DNA of 64,000 nt from positions 186,001-250,000 of the forward strand of contig CANFOS010000001.1 of the NCBI GenBank assembly GCA_947448735.1, given 5' to 3'. Of this stretch, positions 34,829 to 42,892 are shown one piece after another. Position numbers and translations under genes: made by a program. The stretch comes from Comamonadaceae bacterium. GTDB taxonomy: Bacteria; Pseudomonadota; Gammaproteobacteria; Burkholderiales; Burkholderiaceae_C. Under the pieces are notes generated by a model that worked only from the letters and a program-made list of their open reading frames with translations, ran no database searches and was not told the origin of the DNA. The stretch's first letter is position 1. Every line of letters begins with the position of its first letter.

Positions 34829-35587
34829 ATGAGCTCCCGTGCCCCCGCCAGCCATGTTTGCTTTTTCAAGATCGGCCAGATCATGCGCAGCCGCAGCGTG
34901 AGTGCGCTCGTGCTGACGGCCAAGCTCGACGTGCCGACGCAGCCCGCCAAAGTCACCGCCGACTGGCAGCGCGAGGTGGCGCTGCACTTGGCGCTGGTGC
35001 CGGGTGACGTCGAAGCTTTGCCGCTGGCCCGCACCCGGGCGCGCTGGCCTGAGCTCCGCCACTGCGAGCAAGCCATGTCGGACTGGACGCGCACCTTGGG
35101 CTTGCCGCAGCTGGCTGACTGCGAGCTGGCCCTGATGGCCTGCCGCGGCGCCAGGTACCACCACGACGGCGCGCAATACGGCGGCGCCGCCTTTGCCAAC
35201 CTGTTTTTGAGCGAAGACCTGGGGCTGGATTTGCATTTCCCCCTCACCGGCCAGCGCATCCCTTTGGCCAGAGGCACGGCCGTGGTGTTTGACACCGGCC
35301 AGCCGCACGCGGTCATTGAGCGCGGCAGCACAGGCTTTGACGCGGCGCACTTTGCGCCAGAGCGGGATTGCACGCAATTGTTTTTAACGTGGGAACTGCC
35401 CATTGAAAACGCCGGTGTGGCGCAGGCACTGCAGATTCAGTTCGACTCTGACCCTGCTGCTGCCAAGCAGCTCAAAGAAGAGCAAGTCCGGGTGAATCGC
35501 CAGCCCGGCAGCGTGTGCCCGGCGTCGGGCCGGTGGGGCGGGCCAGATTCCAATCAAGTACAGCCCTGTGACTGGCCATGCGATTGA
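34829..35587 (+). CDS. 2OG-Fe(II) oxygenase-like protein of unknown substrate
   Basis: About 252 residues from the ATG at 34829; the exact start is uncertain because repeat R1 abuts it. A possible iron-binding triad is seen: ACRGARYHHDGAQYGG (HxD), then GQPHAVIERG (distal His). Between them lies ANLFLSEDLGLDLHFPL, like the double-stranded beta-helix of these dioxygenases. I do not recognise a named family. A second, broken copy of its central part lies at 36250-36384, on the other side of the mazEF pair. The C-terminal 35 residues are low-complexity. Confidence 0.6.
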   Translation: MSSRAPASHVCFFKIGQIMRSRSVSALVLTAKLDVPTQPAKVTADWQREVALHLALVPGDVEALPLARTRARWPELRHCEQAMSDWTRTLGLPQLADCELALMACRGARYHHDGAQYGGAAFANLFLSEDLGLDLHFPLTGQRIPLARGTAVVFDTGQPHAVIERGSTGFDAAHFAPERDCTQLFLTWELPIENAGVAQALQIQFDSDPAAAKQLKEEQVRVNRQPGSVCPASGRWGGPDSNQVQPCDWPCD

Positions 35588-35612
35588 CAAGCCCTTGATA
35601 CGGGAATAACAT
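35584..35612 (+). promoter_or_regulatory. Promoter of mazEF pair 1
   Basis: TTGACA (35584-35589), a 17-base spacer and TAACAT (35607-35612), 19 bases before the mazE ATG. TGACAA (35585-35590) and TTGTCA (35615-35620) are inverted repeats that bracket the -10, a possible operator. Confidence 0.65.
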
Positions 35613-35630
35613 TGTTGTCACGGAGAAATT

Positions 35631-35885
35631 ATGCACATCACTATTCGAACCATCGGAAACAGCAAAGGCGTCGTGCTGCCAAAGCCATTGCTTGCCCAGG
35701 CGGGGCTGGATGAACAGAGCATCGCTGACCTGAGTTTTGAAAATGGCGCCATCGTTTTACGAAAGCCCGCCACGTCAGTCAGGGTGGGTTGGGCCGAGGC
35801 AGCGCAGGCACTGGCAGCTCAGGGTAACGAAGCTTTGTTGATGGACGAGTTTGGCAACGCAGGCGACGCGGAGCTTGTCTGGTGA
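35631..35885 (+). CDS. mazE: MazE-type antitoxin (AbrB fold)
   Basis: The 84-residue antitoxin has the AbrB/SpoVT-like DNA-binding N-terminus (MHITIRTIGNSKGVVLPKPLLAQAGL) and an acidic C-terminal half that should bind the toxin. Its stop overlaps the GTG start of the toxin gene by four bases. A near-consensus promoter with inverted repeats lies directly upstream, which fits autoregulation. Confidence 0.92.
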   Translation: MHITIRTIGNSKGVVLPKPLLAQAGLDEQSIADLSFENGAIVLRKPATSVRVGWAEAAQALAAQGNEALLMDEFGNAGDAELVW

Positions 35886-36199
35886 AACGCGGTGACATCT
35901 GGCTGGTCAACCTGGACCCGACGGTCGGCAGTGAAATCAAGAAGTCGCGCCCCTGCATCGTCGTGTCACCGGCAGAACTCAATGACAACTTGCGAACGGT
36001 GATGGTTGCGCCCATGACCTCCAAGGGCTTTGCTGCCCCGTTTCGCGTGCCTGTGACACATGCGGGCACCAAAGGCCTGATCGTGCTGGACCAAATGCGT
36101 GCGGTTGACAAGGTCCGCTTGGTTAAACGGCTTGGGGCGGTTTCCTCCAAAACGCTGACCAACACCCTGAATACCCTGCAAGAGCTTTTTTCTGCGTAA
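35882..36199 (+). CDS. mazF: MazF/PemK-type endoribonuclease toxin
   Basis: The 105-residue toxin starts at GTG (35882): (M)KRGDIWLVNLDPTVGSEIKKSRPCIVVSP is the MazF signature. It continues with the catalytic-region PMTSKGFAAPFRVPV and with LIVLDQMRAVDKVRL. It is expected to cut mRNA at short sequences. Full length and intact, so an active pair is plausible. Confidence 0.93.
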   Translation: MKRGDIWLVNLDPTVGSEIKKSRPCIVVSPAELNDNLRTVMVAPMTSKGFAAPFRVPVTHAGTKGLIVLDQMRAVDKVRLVKRLGAVSSKTLTNTLNTLQELFSA

Positions 36200-36249
36200 G
36201 AACACGTTGTGCTGATGGGGGCTGTTATCGGGGGCAGTGTCTGGTTAAT

Positions 36250-36384
36250 CGAAGCATGGACGCACGCGCTGGAGTTGCCAACGCTAGCCGGCCGTGAGCT
36301 GGCACTGATGGCCTGCCGCGGCAGTGCTGCGCATCGGAACTGGCTTGAACGGTCCGGCAGGATTTTTGTAAGTGCTTTCACCTA
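36250..36384 (+). pseudogene. Broken second copy of the oxygenase-like gene
   Basis: The frame reads WTHALELPTLAGRELALMACRGSA, matching WTRTLGLPQLADCELALMACRGAR of the intact gene at 34829. Sequence similarity is lost right after CRG, before the HxD, and the frame stops at TAG (36382-36384). It is a remnant without the iron site. Confidence 0.7.
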
Positions 36385-36522
36385 GTTACCCATCTTTGGA
36401 TATGGACTGCGTTTTTTTCCAATAAAATTCAATGTGCAGGTAAGCGTGAGACTTGTAGAGGTTGTCAGCAATGGCAACAGCCCGAACGGGTGGAACCCTC
36501 GAACTCAGGACCTGCACCTTTT

Positions 36523-36553
36523 TTTAAATGCCCGCAGATGCGGGCATTTTTTT
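36523..36553. terminator. Bidirectional terminator hairpin
   Basis: ATGCCCGC-AGAT-GCGGGCAT with T runs on both sides (TTTTTTTAA before, TTTTTTT after). It isolates the mazEF/oxygenase side from the defence island. The rest of 36200-36734 holds the oxygenase remnant, repeat R2 and no other supported gene. Confidence 0.75.
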
Positions 36554-36664
36554 GCTCTCAGAAAAGAACTCAACGGTCCTGACGCTATGCGTCGGCAGCC
36601 TGCAGCACACGGGCAACTTCGGCGGTGTCAGCGCACCATAGCTTTAAACCATAGCCATAGGCTA

Positions 36665-36688
36665 AATTGGATTCTGACCCCGATTAAC
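36665..36688 (+). repeat. 24-base repeat R2, left border of the defence island
   Basis: AATTGGATTCTGACC, ending CCGATTAAC, directly followed by GTTAGCA. It faces inward toward the PHP-ATPase/type III operon and is inverted relative to R3 at 44896, 8.2 kb away. Confidence 0.8.
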
Positions 36689-36734
36689 GTTAGCAGCTCT
36701 ATCGCGGCGAGATGAGCGGTGTCTACCGCGTGGA

Positions 36735-37031
36735 TCAAGCTACCGGCTTCAGTAGACCGTACTCCTTCATCTGGCTGTAAACCTCTTGAATCTCACGATT
36801 CAACTGAGTGAGGTACTCGTTCGCCACCATCGAGAAAAGGTCATCGCCGACCTCGTCAAGCTGGATGGTGAACTCGCCGACCCTGAGGCGCTGTATGAGC
36901 TTGTTAAACGCACCTTTCACCGCATTCGGGTCGTCGTCGGAAAGTGGGATCGTGACAGCTCCCTGCTCGACGTTGATCTTGAGAAAGTACTCTTCTTCTT
37001 TGCACTCCACCGTTGCTTCAAGCGTGACCAT
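36735..37031 (-). CDS. Small unknown protein encoded with the PHP-ATPase
   Basis: The 98-residue product starts at the ATG at 37031, inside the last codons of the PHP-ATPase gene (14-base overlap), with GAGGGAAG as ribosome site. It reads MVTLEATVECKEEEYFLKIN, then a helical Lys/Glu part ending EYGLLKPVA. No membrane segment or known motif is visible. The overlap implies strict co-expression; a regulatory or partner role for the ATPase is inferred. I do not recognise the family. Confidence 0.7.
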   Translation of the reverse strand: MVTLEATVECKEEEYFLKINVEQGAVTIPLSDDDPNAVKGAFNKLIQRLRVGEFTIQLDEVGDDLFSMVANEYLTQLNREIQEVYSQMKEYGLLKPVA

Positions 37032-39162
37032 AAATCTTCCCTCTCTCTCCAAATGCGTCCTTACCACCCTCCAGCGTCCTCATGCTTACATCTTTCCAGT
37101 TATGCAGCATCGCGGGGTCGTCTACGTTCACGAGATTGTTCGTAAACGGGTTTCCCACAAAGGTTCTGTACCCTTCCGGTCCATACGTACGGTAGATTGA
37201 GCAGTATGGCAACGTGCGTACCGCGATGTTTGCATCGTGAGTCGAAATGAACACTCGCCTGCCCGACTTCGCCCGTTCTTTGATGAGGGGCACGATCACG
37301 TCGTTGATGTATTCATTACCGAGGCTTTTCTCCGGTTCGTCGAGGATATAGACGTCCTTGTCCTCCCCAAGCTCCTTCTGCAACATCACCATCGATGCCT
37401 CGCCGCTGGACGGCCTATAAGGCAGGTCGTCCAACGTGAAATATCGCTTGAACATCAGGAGCTCATAGACGGTATTGACATCCTCTACGTCTTCGATGTC
37501 ATTCAGTTCTGAGACAAACTTGAACAGGTCATCTTGAAACGCATGCTTAAAGACTTCGCGAAGGGCGTTGGAAAACTTTTTCTGCAGTGCCTTCTTAACG
37601 CTCGTGATACTTAAAAGTTCGCCGTCGGTGATGTTGCCATCTTGAAAGACGTACTTTGTCACGAACCTCAACTCGCCTTTGCCTGACCCAAGATCACCAA
37701 CGATCTCTACATCATTCGGAATGGTCGTCCCAAGACTTTTGAGAATGGCACGCGCACTGACCGCGACACGTATGCGATTCATCGCGTAGTCACGAAATCC
37801 AGTCGTGGTTGGCTGGGCAGGCGACCCGGTTTTGCGCTCCACTTCCTTACGAAACCGCGCAATGGCTGAGTTGAGAAAAGTGATTTCTTGCCAATCGACG
37901 AAACTGGACCATGCTTGTCCTTTGAGGCGTCCGAGTAGCCGCCCCACGGCCGTCTGTAACTCCGCATATTCGTCGGCCGAAAGTTCTTCTTTGATTAGCG
38001 GATCGCTTTCAAGCAGGTCGGTAAAGGCACTGATCTCTGCGGTCGTCCCGTTGTATTTCATGAATCTGCGCTTGGCGTCACCTGGCTCCTCAGTGGCGAT
38101 ATTCTTGAGCAAGATCTTCATGGCATTCTTATTGGATGCCTTCGTATCGAAAAAGACCTTGAACTTGGTCGTACTCGTGACATCCACCTCGACCGCTTGG
38201 CGCACCGCCTGAATTTCATCTTGGCAGTAGCTGGTGTTGTGGGTGTTGAGGTTGAGGCTTAGGTTTCTGCCCTTGACATCGAAGTTGTCATCGAGTCGGT
38301 CGGCGGCCGATTCGAACACCCGCGCATCGATGCCGCTCTTGGTGTAGTGCTTCGCAATCGCTTCAAGGATTTTCGACTTCCCTGTACCCTTCGGGCCGAA
38401 GAGGATGTTGATGTCGTCGAACACGTTAATGGTGAGTTTTTTGCCGTCCCCGAACGGGACTAAGGTCAAGGCCTCACAAGTCTTCCGATGCATTGCCGTG
38501 TTGATCGTAGTGGGGTCTTTCTTCAAGAGCAGACAGAAGTGCTTGAAACTGTCGATGGGCAAACGAAGATCGGGCAGATCAGAGGCGATTTCGATGTACT
38601 TCGACCAGTCATGGATGTCGGAACCGTAAATAGAGGACCGCCCATGTGAAATGTGAATGCCAGCCGAGATGGCGTTGCTAACCTCCTTGAGGATGCACCA
38701 CTTGTTTTTAGCTCCTGCTTCCAGAACGGTGAGCATGTCGTCCGACACACTGGGGCGCTTCTGCTTGTAGTGCGCAACATAGAGCGGCTCCATGGCGTCG
38801 AACTTGGCCAGCACGTCGGGGATCGCGACCCTGAAAGAGTCTGGTGTGTGACCATGGGTGAGTTCGATGACCGCAGCCGAGAACTGAGCTGCCAGCTCAG
38901 GCGCAGTGATTACCAGTAGGTGCCCTTTGGTCTTTTCGTCGTAGACGTCGAGTTCCACGCCGGGCCATACTTGGGCGTCCGTGCCGAGACGCGTCCGGAT
39001 ATCTTCGAACTGCGCGAGGTCGAAGGCGTTGTGATTCGTGATCGCAACGACTCGTACCTCTGTCGCCAAGATTAACGAACAGAAGTCTTCTGGTGCAATT
39101 TCTCGCGTCGCTGCATCACCAGACTTGCACTTCCGCGTGTGCGTATGGATGTCGATTTTCAA
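37018..39162 (-). CDS. PHP-domain / SMC-like ATPase fusion (TrlF-like defence protein)
   Basis: The product has 714 residues from the TTG at 39162, which follows a perfect AAAGGAGG ribosome site at 7 bases. Residues 1-210 form a PHP phosphoesterase domain with metal ligands H6-x-H8 (DIHTHT), N43-H44-N45, E70 and a late SDIH (181-184). Residues about 235-650 are an ABC/SMC-like ATPase: Walker A GPKGTGKS (256-263), signature SSGEAS (about 585), Walker B VYILDEPEKSLG (604-615) and H-loop STHD (640-643). PHP-ATPase fusions are predicted to be nucleases of anti-phage systems often placed near restriction genes. That setting fits here, next to a type III system. Its target is unknown. Confidence 0.85.
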   Translation of the reverse strand: MKIDIHTHTRKCKSGDAATREIAPEDFCSLILATEVRVVAITNHNAFDLAQFEDIRTRLGTDAQVWPGVELDVYDEKTKGHLLVITAPELAAQFSAAVIELTHGHTPDSFRVAIPDVLAKFDAMEPLYVAHYKQKRPSVSDDMLTVLEAGAKNKWCILKEVSNAISAGIHISHGRSSIYGSDIHDWSKYIEIASDLPDLRLPIDSFKHFCLLLKKDPTTINTAMHRKTCEALTLVPFGDGKKLTINVFDDINILFGPKGTGKSKILEAIAKHYTKSGIDARVFESAADRLDDNFDVKGRNLSLNLNTHNTSYCQDEIQAVRQAVEVDVTSTTKFKVFFDTKASNKNAMKILLKNIATEEPGDAKRRFMKYNGTTAEISAFTDLLESDPLIKEELSADEYAELQTAVGRLLGRLKGQAWSSFVDWQEITFLNSAIARFRKEVERKTGSPAQPTTTGFRDYAMNRIRVAVSARAILKSLGTTIPNDVEIVGDLGSGKGELRFVTKYVFQDGNITDGELLSITSVKKALQKKFSNALREVFKHAFQDDLFKFVSELNDIEDVEDVNTVYELLMFKRYFTLDDLPYRPSSGEASMVMLQKELGEDKDVYILDEPEKSLGNEYINDVIVPLIKERAKSGRRVFISTHDANIAVRTLPYCSIYRTYGPEGYRTFVGNPFTNNLVNVDDPAMLHNWKDVSMRTLEGGKDAFGERGKIYGHA

Positions 39163-39272
39163 AATCTTGCCTCCTTTATGGTTAAAAACCGATCGACCGC
39201 TACCGCTGCAAATGAGTCGCCCCGACTTAAGGAACCAAGCAACGACCCCCGCCGCCTGCCCAACGTCTAGTC

Positions 39273-42095
39273 TCACACCACCAACCCCTCCAAAGCCACC
39301 ACATCCCTAAACACCACATCCTTCGAAAGCGCAAAGTGCTTGCGGCCGCAGGCGATCTTTAGGTTTTCGTCTTGGCGGCGGTCTTTTTCGATGGTGCTGG
39401 ATTTGGTTTCGGCCACAAAGTACACGCGGGCGTCGCCTTCAAAAACTACAGCCCAGTCGGGGTTGTAGTTGCCTAGCGGGGTGGGGATTTTGAAGCGGTC
39501 GGGCAGCTTGAAGAAGAAGCGCACCCGTTCGTCGTTGCTGCAGTCCTGGGCGAACTTGCTTTCTATGCTGCTGTCGGTCAAAACGCATGAAAACGCGTCG
39601 CCCATCGCGTCTTTGTTGTCGTCCAGCGGCTGTGCCTGCAAGATGGTTTTGCTGACGGGTGACGTCAGGTTGTCTGCGGTGGGTGGGTACACGCTGCTCT
39701 GGTAGGTTTCAACTTCGTCCCACAGCGTCATTTCATAGCGCTGGCCGTTGATCTCGTGGTATTCGATGCCTTGCACCAGCAGGGCTTGCAAGCTGTTTTT
39801 GATGGCGGCGATGGCGGCATCCAAAAACGCTTGGGGGTTGATGAGCAACTCACCCAAGCGGCCCGAGCCGTCCAAAATGGCAAATAAGGTGGCTCGCGAC
39901 AAATGCACCCGGTTCTGGATGTAGGCATACACGTCGGGCACCGCCAGGTTGTAGCCCATCACATTGGTGTTGGCCACGCCCGATTGCACGCCGTGCACCC
40001 CGTCTTGCGTCATCACAATCCTGGCTGTGGCCGAACGAATTTTGGGCGCCTGCGCCTTGGGGTATTGGTTTGTATCGGCTAGCGCAGTCGTGCATTTTTC
40101 AATCAACTCGGGCGTGTTCAGCCGCACGCTGTAGCGCGTTTGGTAATTGATCTTTTGCCAAATCGCCTCAAACAGCGCAGCCTCTTCGGTATCCAGCTTT
40201 TTGGTTTGTACCTTTACCTTGCCGCGGGCGTTCTTGATGCGGCCGGTAAAAGTCGCGCGGGTTTCGTCTTCAATTTCTTGCTGCAAAGACTTGGCAAACG
40301 CTTCGTAACTCTCATTGGGGATCACCGTCAGCACGTTTACCCGCTTGTCCAACACCCGCTCGCCCAACTGGTTGACGCACAGGCGCAGGCCACGGCCAAT
40401 CTCCTGGCGCTTTCTGATCACACTCTTTGCTTCGTTGAGCGTGCAAATCTGAAACACGTTGGGGTTGTCCCAGCCTTCGCGCAGCGCCGTGTGGCTGAAC
40501 AAAAACTGCAGCGGCTCTGCCGTGGACAGCAGCCTTTCCTTGTGCTGCATGATCAGGTGGTAGGTGCTGTCGTCTTTGGCCACCTGGCCCGATGTGTCCA
40601 CCCACACGGTTTTGGCTTTGGTGCCTTTGCCCTTTTTCTCGCCCGAAAAATAGCCGTCATGCACCTGGCTAGCCGCGTGCGGAATCAAACCCCGGTACTG
40701 CGGCTTGTTGGCGTAGGTGTTGAAAGCCTCTTCAAACCACAGCCCAAACTTACCCGTGGTCGGCTGGCCCTCGGCATCAAAGGCGCGGTAATTGGCCACC
40801 TTGTCTATGAAGAACAAACTCAGCACCTTGATGCCCAGGGGCTGCAAATTCTTCAGCTTGGCAAAGTGCGCAGCCACAGTGCGCTCTATTTGGTAGCGCA
40901 TCTCGTTGTCGGCCAGGCCGCCTTGCTTTTCGTGCAGCTTCAACACCCGCCCACCTGAAAACTCGATCTCACCGGCCTCGGCGCGGATCTCGTTCAGGAT
41001 GTACCCGTCTTTATAGGCCTCGCGATGTTTGGACTTCTCAAACAAGTCGTCTTCTAGCTTCAGCTTCAGGTCTCTGCGCAGCACGCCCGCCGGGCCATTC
41101 ACATCCATGCGCACCGTGGCCGTGATGCTTTTGGCCTTGGCATGGATGCTCAGCAACTCAATGAAGGCCTGATTGTGGTCGGCAGCGGCCAGCACGCCAT
41201 CGACCTCAATTTGTTTGACCAGCCCCAGGTCATAAGCCTGCACCGGGTTGAGCGAATACAGCAGGTTGTAGGGCTTGCGGTGCGTGGCCGAATAGCGCAG
41301 CGTGCACAGCGGGTTCAAGTCCAGCATGGCGGCGCGGCGCAAATCGGTTTCAAAGTTCTGCGGCTCGTCAACGATCACAATGGGGTTAACCGCCTGGATG
41401 TACTCAATGGGCGCAAACGCCCGCTCGCCTTTTTGCTTGATGCGCACGTTGTCTTTGGCAAAGCTGTCGATGTTGATCACCAGCACGCTGAGCGCATCGC
41501 TCATGGCGAAATCGCGCAGGGCCGACAACTTGCTGCTGTCGTACAAAATGGGCACGCAAGGCACGTTGGCGTAGTCGGCGGCAAAGTGGCTGCGCGTGAC
41601 GCCAAGGTTTTTGATGGTGCCTTCACGAATGGCCACGCTGGGCACCACCACCACAAACTTCTTGAAACCGTACTGCTTGTTCAGCTCGTACATCGTGCGG
41701 ATGAAGGTGTAGGTCTTGCCCGTGCCGGTTTCCATCTCCAGTGAAAAGTGCGGCACCAGCCGGAGCCTGGCCACACCGTCATTCAGTACTTGCTGCTCTT
41801 TGCGCTCCGGTACCTCGTCACCCAGTAGCGCTTGGCTGACTTGGCTGGTGTCCGGCTCGCCATCGGCATTGCGCAGGTTGGCCAGTTGCACCTGCTGCAC
41901 GTTGGTCAGCAATTGCTCATCAGACAAATGCAAGGCGTTGCCAATGGTGCCGTCGGCCGCGTAGCGCACGCTGGCGTTTTGGCCTGCCAGCGCAAACTCG
42001 CTGCGGGCCTGCGGCTGGCCGTGAAAAACCTTCACCACCGCATCGACCGCCTTTTTTTGGTAGTCCTGGTGGGTGAATTTCAGTTGCATCGTCAT
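39273..42095 (-). CDS. res: Type III restriction enzyme, Res subunit
   Basis: Helicase-nuclease subunit of a type III restriction-modification system, 940 residues. The ATG at 42095 overlaps the stop of the DUF1016 gene (ATGA); a longer frame to 42452 is out-of-context. Motifs: Walker A METGTGKTYTF, DEPQ box IVIVDEPQNFE, RYSATHRKPYN (III), and QEIGRGLRLCVNQ (VI). The C-terminal nuclease is of PD-D/ExK type: NPDWAVVFEGDARVYFVAETKSS. It looks complete and works with Mod, encoded upstream in the same operon. Confidence 0.95.
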   Translation of the reverse strand: MTMQLKFTHQDYQKKAVDAVVKVFHGQPQARSEFALAGQNASVRYAADGTIGNALHLSDEQLLTNVQQVQLANLRNADGEPDTSQVSQALLGDEVPERKEQQVLNDGVARLRLVPHFSLEMETGTGKTYTFIRTMYELNKQYGFKKFVVVVPSVAIREGTIKNLGVTRSHFAADYANVPCVPILYDSSKLSALRDFAMSDALSVLVINIDSFAKDNVRIKQKGERAFAPIEYIQAVNPIVIVDEPQNFETDLRRAAMLDLNPLCTLRYSATHRKPYNLLYSLNPVQAYDLGLVKQIEVDGVLAAADHNQAFIELLSIHAKAKSITATVRMDVNGPAGVLRRDLKLKLEDDLFEKSKHREAYKDGYILNEIRAEAGEIEFSGGRVLKLHEKQGGLADNEMRYQIERTVAAHFAKLKNLQPLGIKVLSLFFIDKVANYRAFDAEGQPTTGKFGLWFEEAFNTYANKPQYRGLIPHAASQVHDGYFSGEKKGKGTKAKTVWVDTSGQVAKDDSTYHLIMQHKERLLSTAEPLQFLFSHTALREGWDNPNVFQICTLNEAKSVIRKRQEIGRGLRLCVNQLGERVLDKRVNVLTVIPNESYEAFAKSLQQEIEDETRATFTGRIKNARGKVKVQTKKLDTEEAALFEAIWQKINYQTRYSVRLNTPELIEKCTTALADTNQYPKAQAPKIRSATARIVMTQDGVHGVQSGVANTNVMGYNLAVPDVYAYIQNRVHLSRATLFAILDGSGRLGELLINPQAFLDAAIAAIKNSLQALLVQGIEYHEINGQRYEMTLWDEVETYQSSVYPPTADNLTSPVSKTILQAQPLDDNKDAMGDAFSCVLTDSSIESKFAQDCSNDERVRFFFKLPDRFKIPTPLGNYNPDWAVVFEGDARVYFVAETKSSTIEKDRRQDENLKIACGRKHFALSKDVVFRDVVALEGLVV

Positions 42096-42883
42096 GCTTC
42101 GTCCTTGTTGTCTGGCAGGTCTGAACCAACCTGCCGCTCGCGGGCCAGTTGCACCACGCGGTGCAGTTGGGTTTGCAGCACTTGCAGCTCGGGCAAGGCT
42201 TGCAGGTACTGCGCCACGCGGATGTTGGCGCTTTCGAGGTCGCGCTCGCTGTAGCCGTCGAGCAAGCCCAAAAAGTCCAGCATGTAGGGGTCGCGAAACA
42301 CCATGTCGGGGGTGACCTGCCCGCCCTCGCGCAGCTGGTTCAGTTCGCTGGTGATCACCGATTCGGGCTGTTTGGCTATGGCCGAGCGCAGGTACAGCTG
42401 GCTGGCGATGCGCTCGCGCAGGGTGCGCACGCTCCAGCGCTCGACCCGGCATATCTCGGTATAAAACTCGCGCTCCAGCGGCGCTTTGAGTGGAAGGATT
42501 TCAATGAAATGGCTCCAGCTCAATTCACGTGACAGCGTGACAACTATGTCGGCGGCAGGGAAAGCCTGAACAAACGACACCATGCGGGCCAAATTGCGTT
42601 CGCTGAAGCCCTTGCCGTAGGTGGGCACCAATTTTGCCGACAGTGTCGGCAAAATCTCTTGACCATAGGCGGCTCGGCCGCCAGTGAGCATGTCTGTGGC
42701 GACTTTTTGACCCACTTGCCAATAGAGCTGCGTGAGCGTGCTGTTGGCGGATGTCGCCACATGGGTACGCGCCGCTTCGATGAGCTGCCGCACTGCGACC
42801 AGCAAAGCTTGCGTTTCTTGCTGTAAGTCAGGTGCAGTAGGGGCGGCTGTTAACTGCGTCTTGGTGGTCTTGTTCTTGGCCAT
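42092..42883 (-). CDS. YhcG/DUF1016-family protein lacking the nuclease core
   Basis: The 263-residue protein has the N-terminal DUF1016 domain: LYWQVGQKVATDM, YGQEILPTLSAKLVPTYGKGFSERNLARM, SWSHFIEIL, and RDPYMLDFLGL. In full-length YhcG (about 340-380 residues) a PDDEXK nuclease core with IDLLFYHR and an IELK-type motif follows. Here DFLGLLDGYSERDLESANI is followed directly by VAQYLQALPELQVLQTQLHRV, which resembles the very C-terminus, so roughly 100 residues seem to be missing. It sits between mod and res with four-base overlap into res, so it is part of the type III operon. A DNA-binding or specificity-only role is inferred. Confidence 0.8.
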   Translation of the reverse strand: MAKNKTTKTQLTAAPTAPDLQQETQALLVAVRQLIEAARTHVATSANSTLTQLYWQVGQKVATDMLTGGRAAYGQEILPTLSAKLVPTYGKGFSERNLARMVSFVQAFPAADIVVTLSRELSWSHFIEILPLKAPLEREFYTEICRVERWSVRTLRERIASQLYLRSAIAKQPESVITSELNQLREGGQVTPDMVFRDPYMLDFLGLLDGYSERDLESANIRVAQYLQALPELQVLQTQLHRVVQLARERQVGSDLPDNKDEA

Positions 42884-42892
42884 GGCCCCTCC

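Noticed and set aside
36434..36520. Possible tRNA-like sequence (GGAACCCTCGAACTCAGG)
   Set aside because: No cloverleaf with acceptor and anticodon stems can be formed around it, so it is not called a tRNA.
42096..42452. Upstream extension of the Res reading frame
   Set aside because: The added residues overlap the DUF1016 gene in another frame and are low-complexity Ala/Arg/Pro. The coupled ATG at 42095 gives a normal Res N-terminus.
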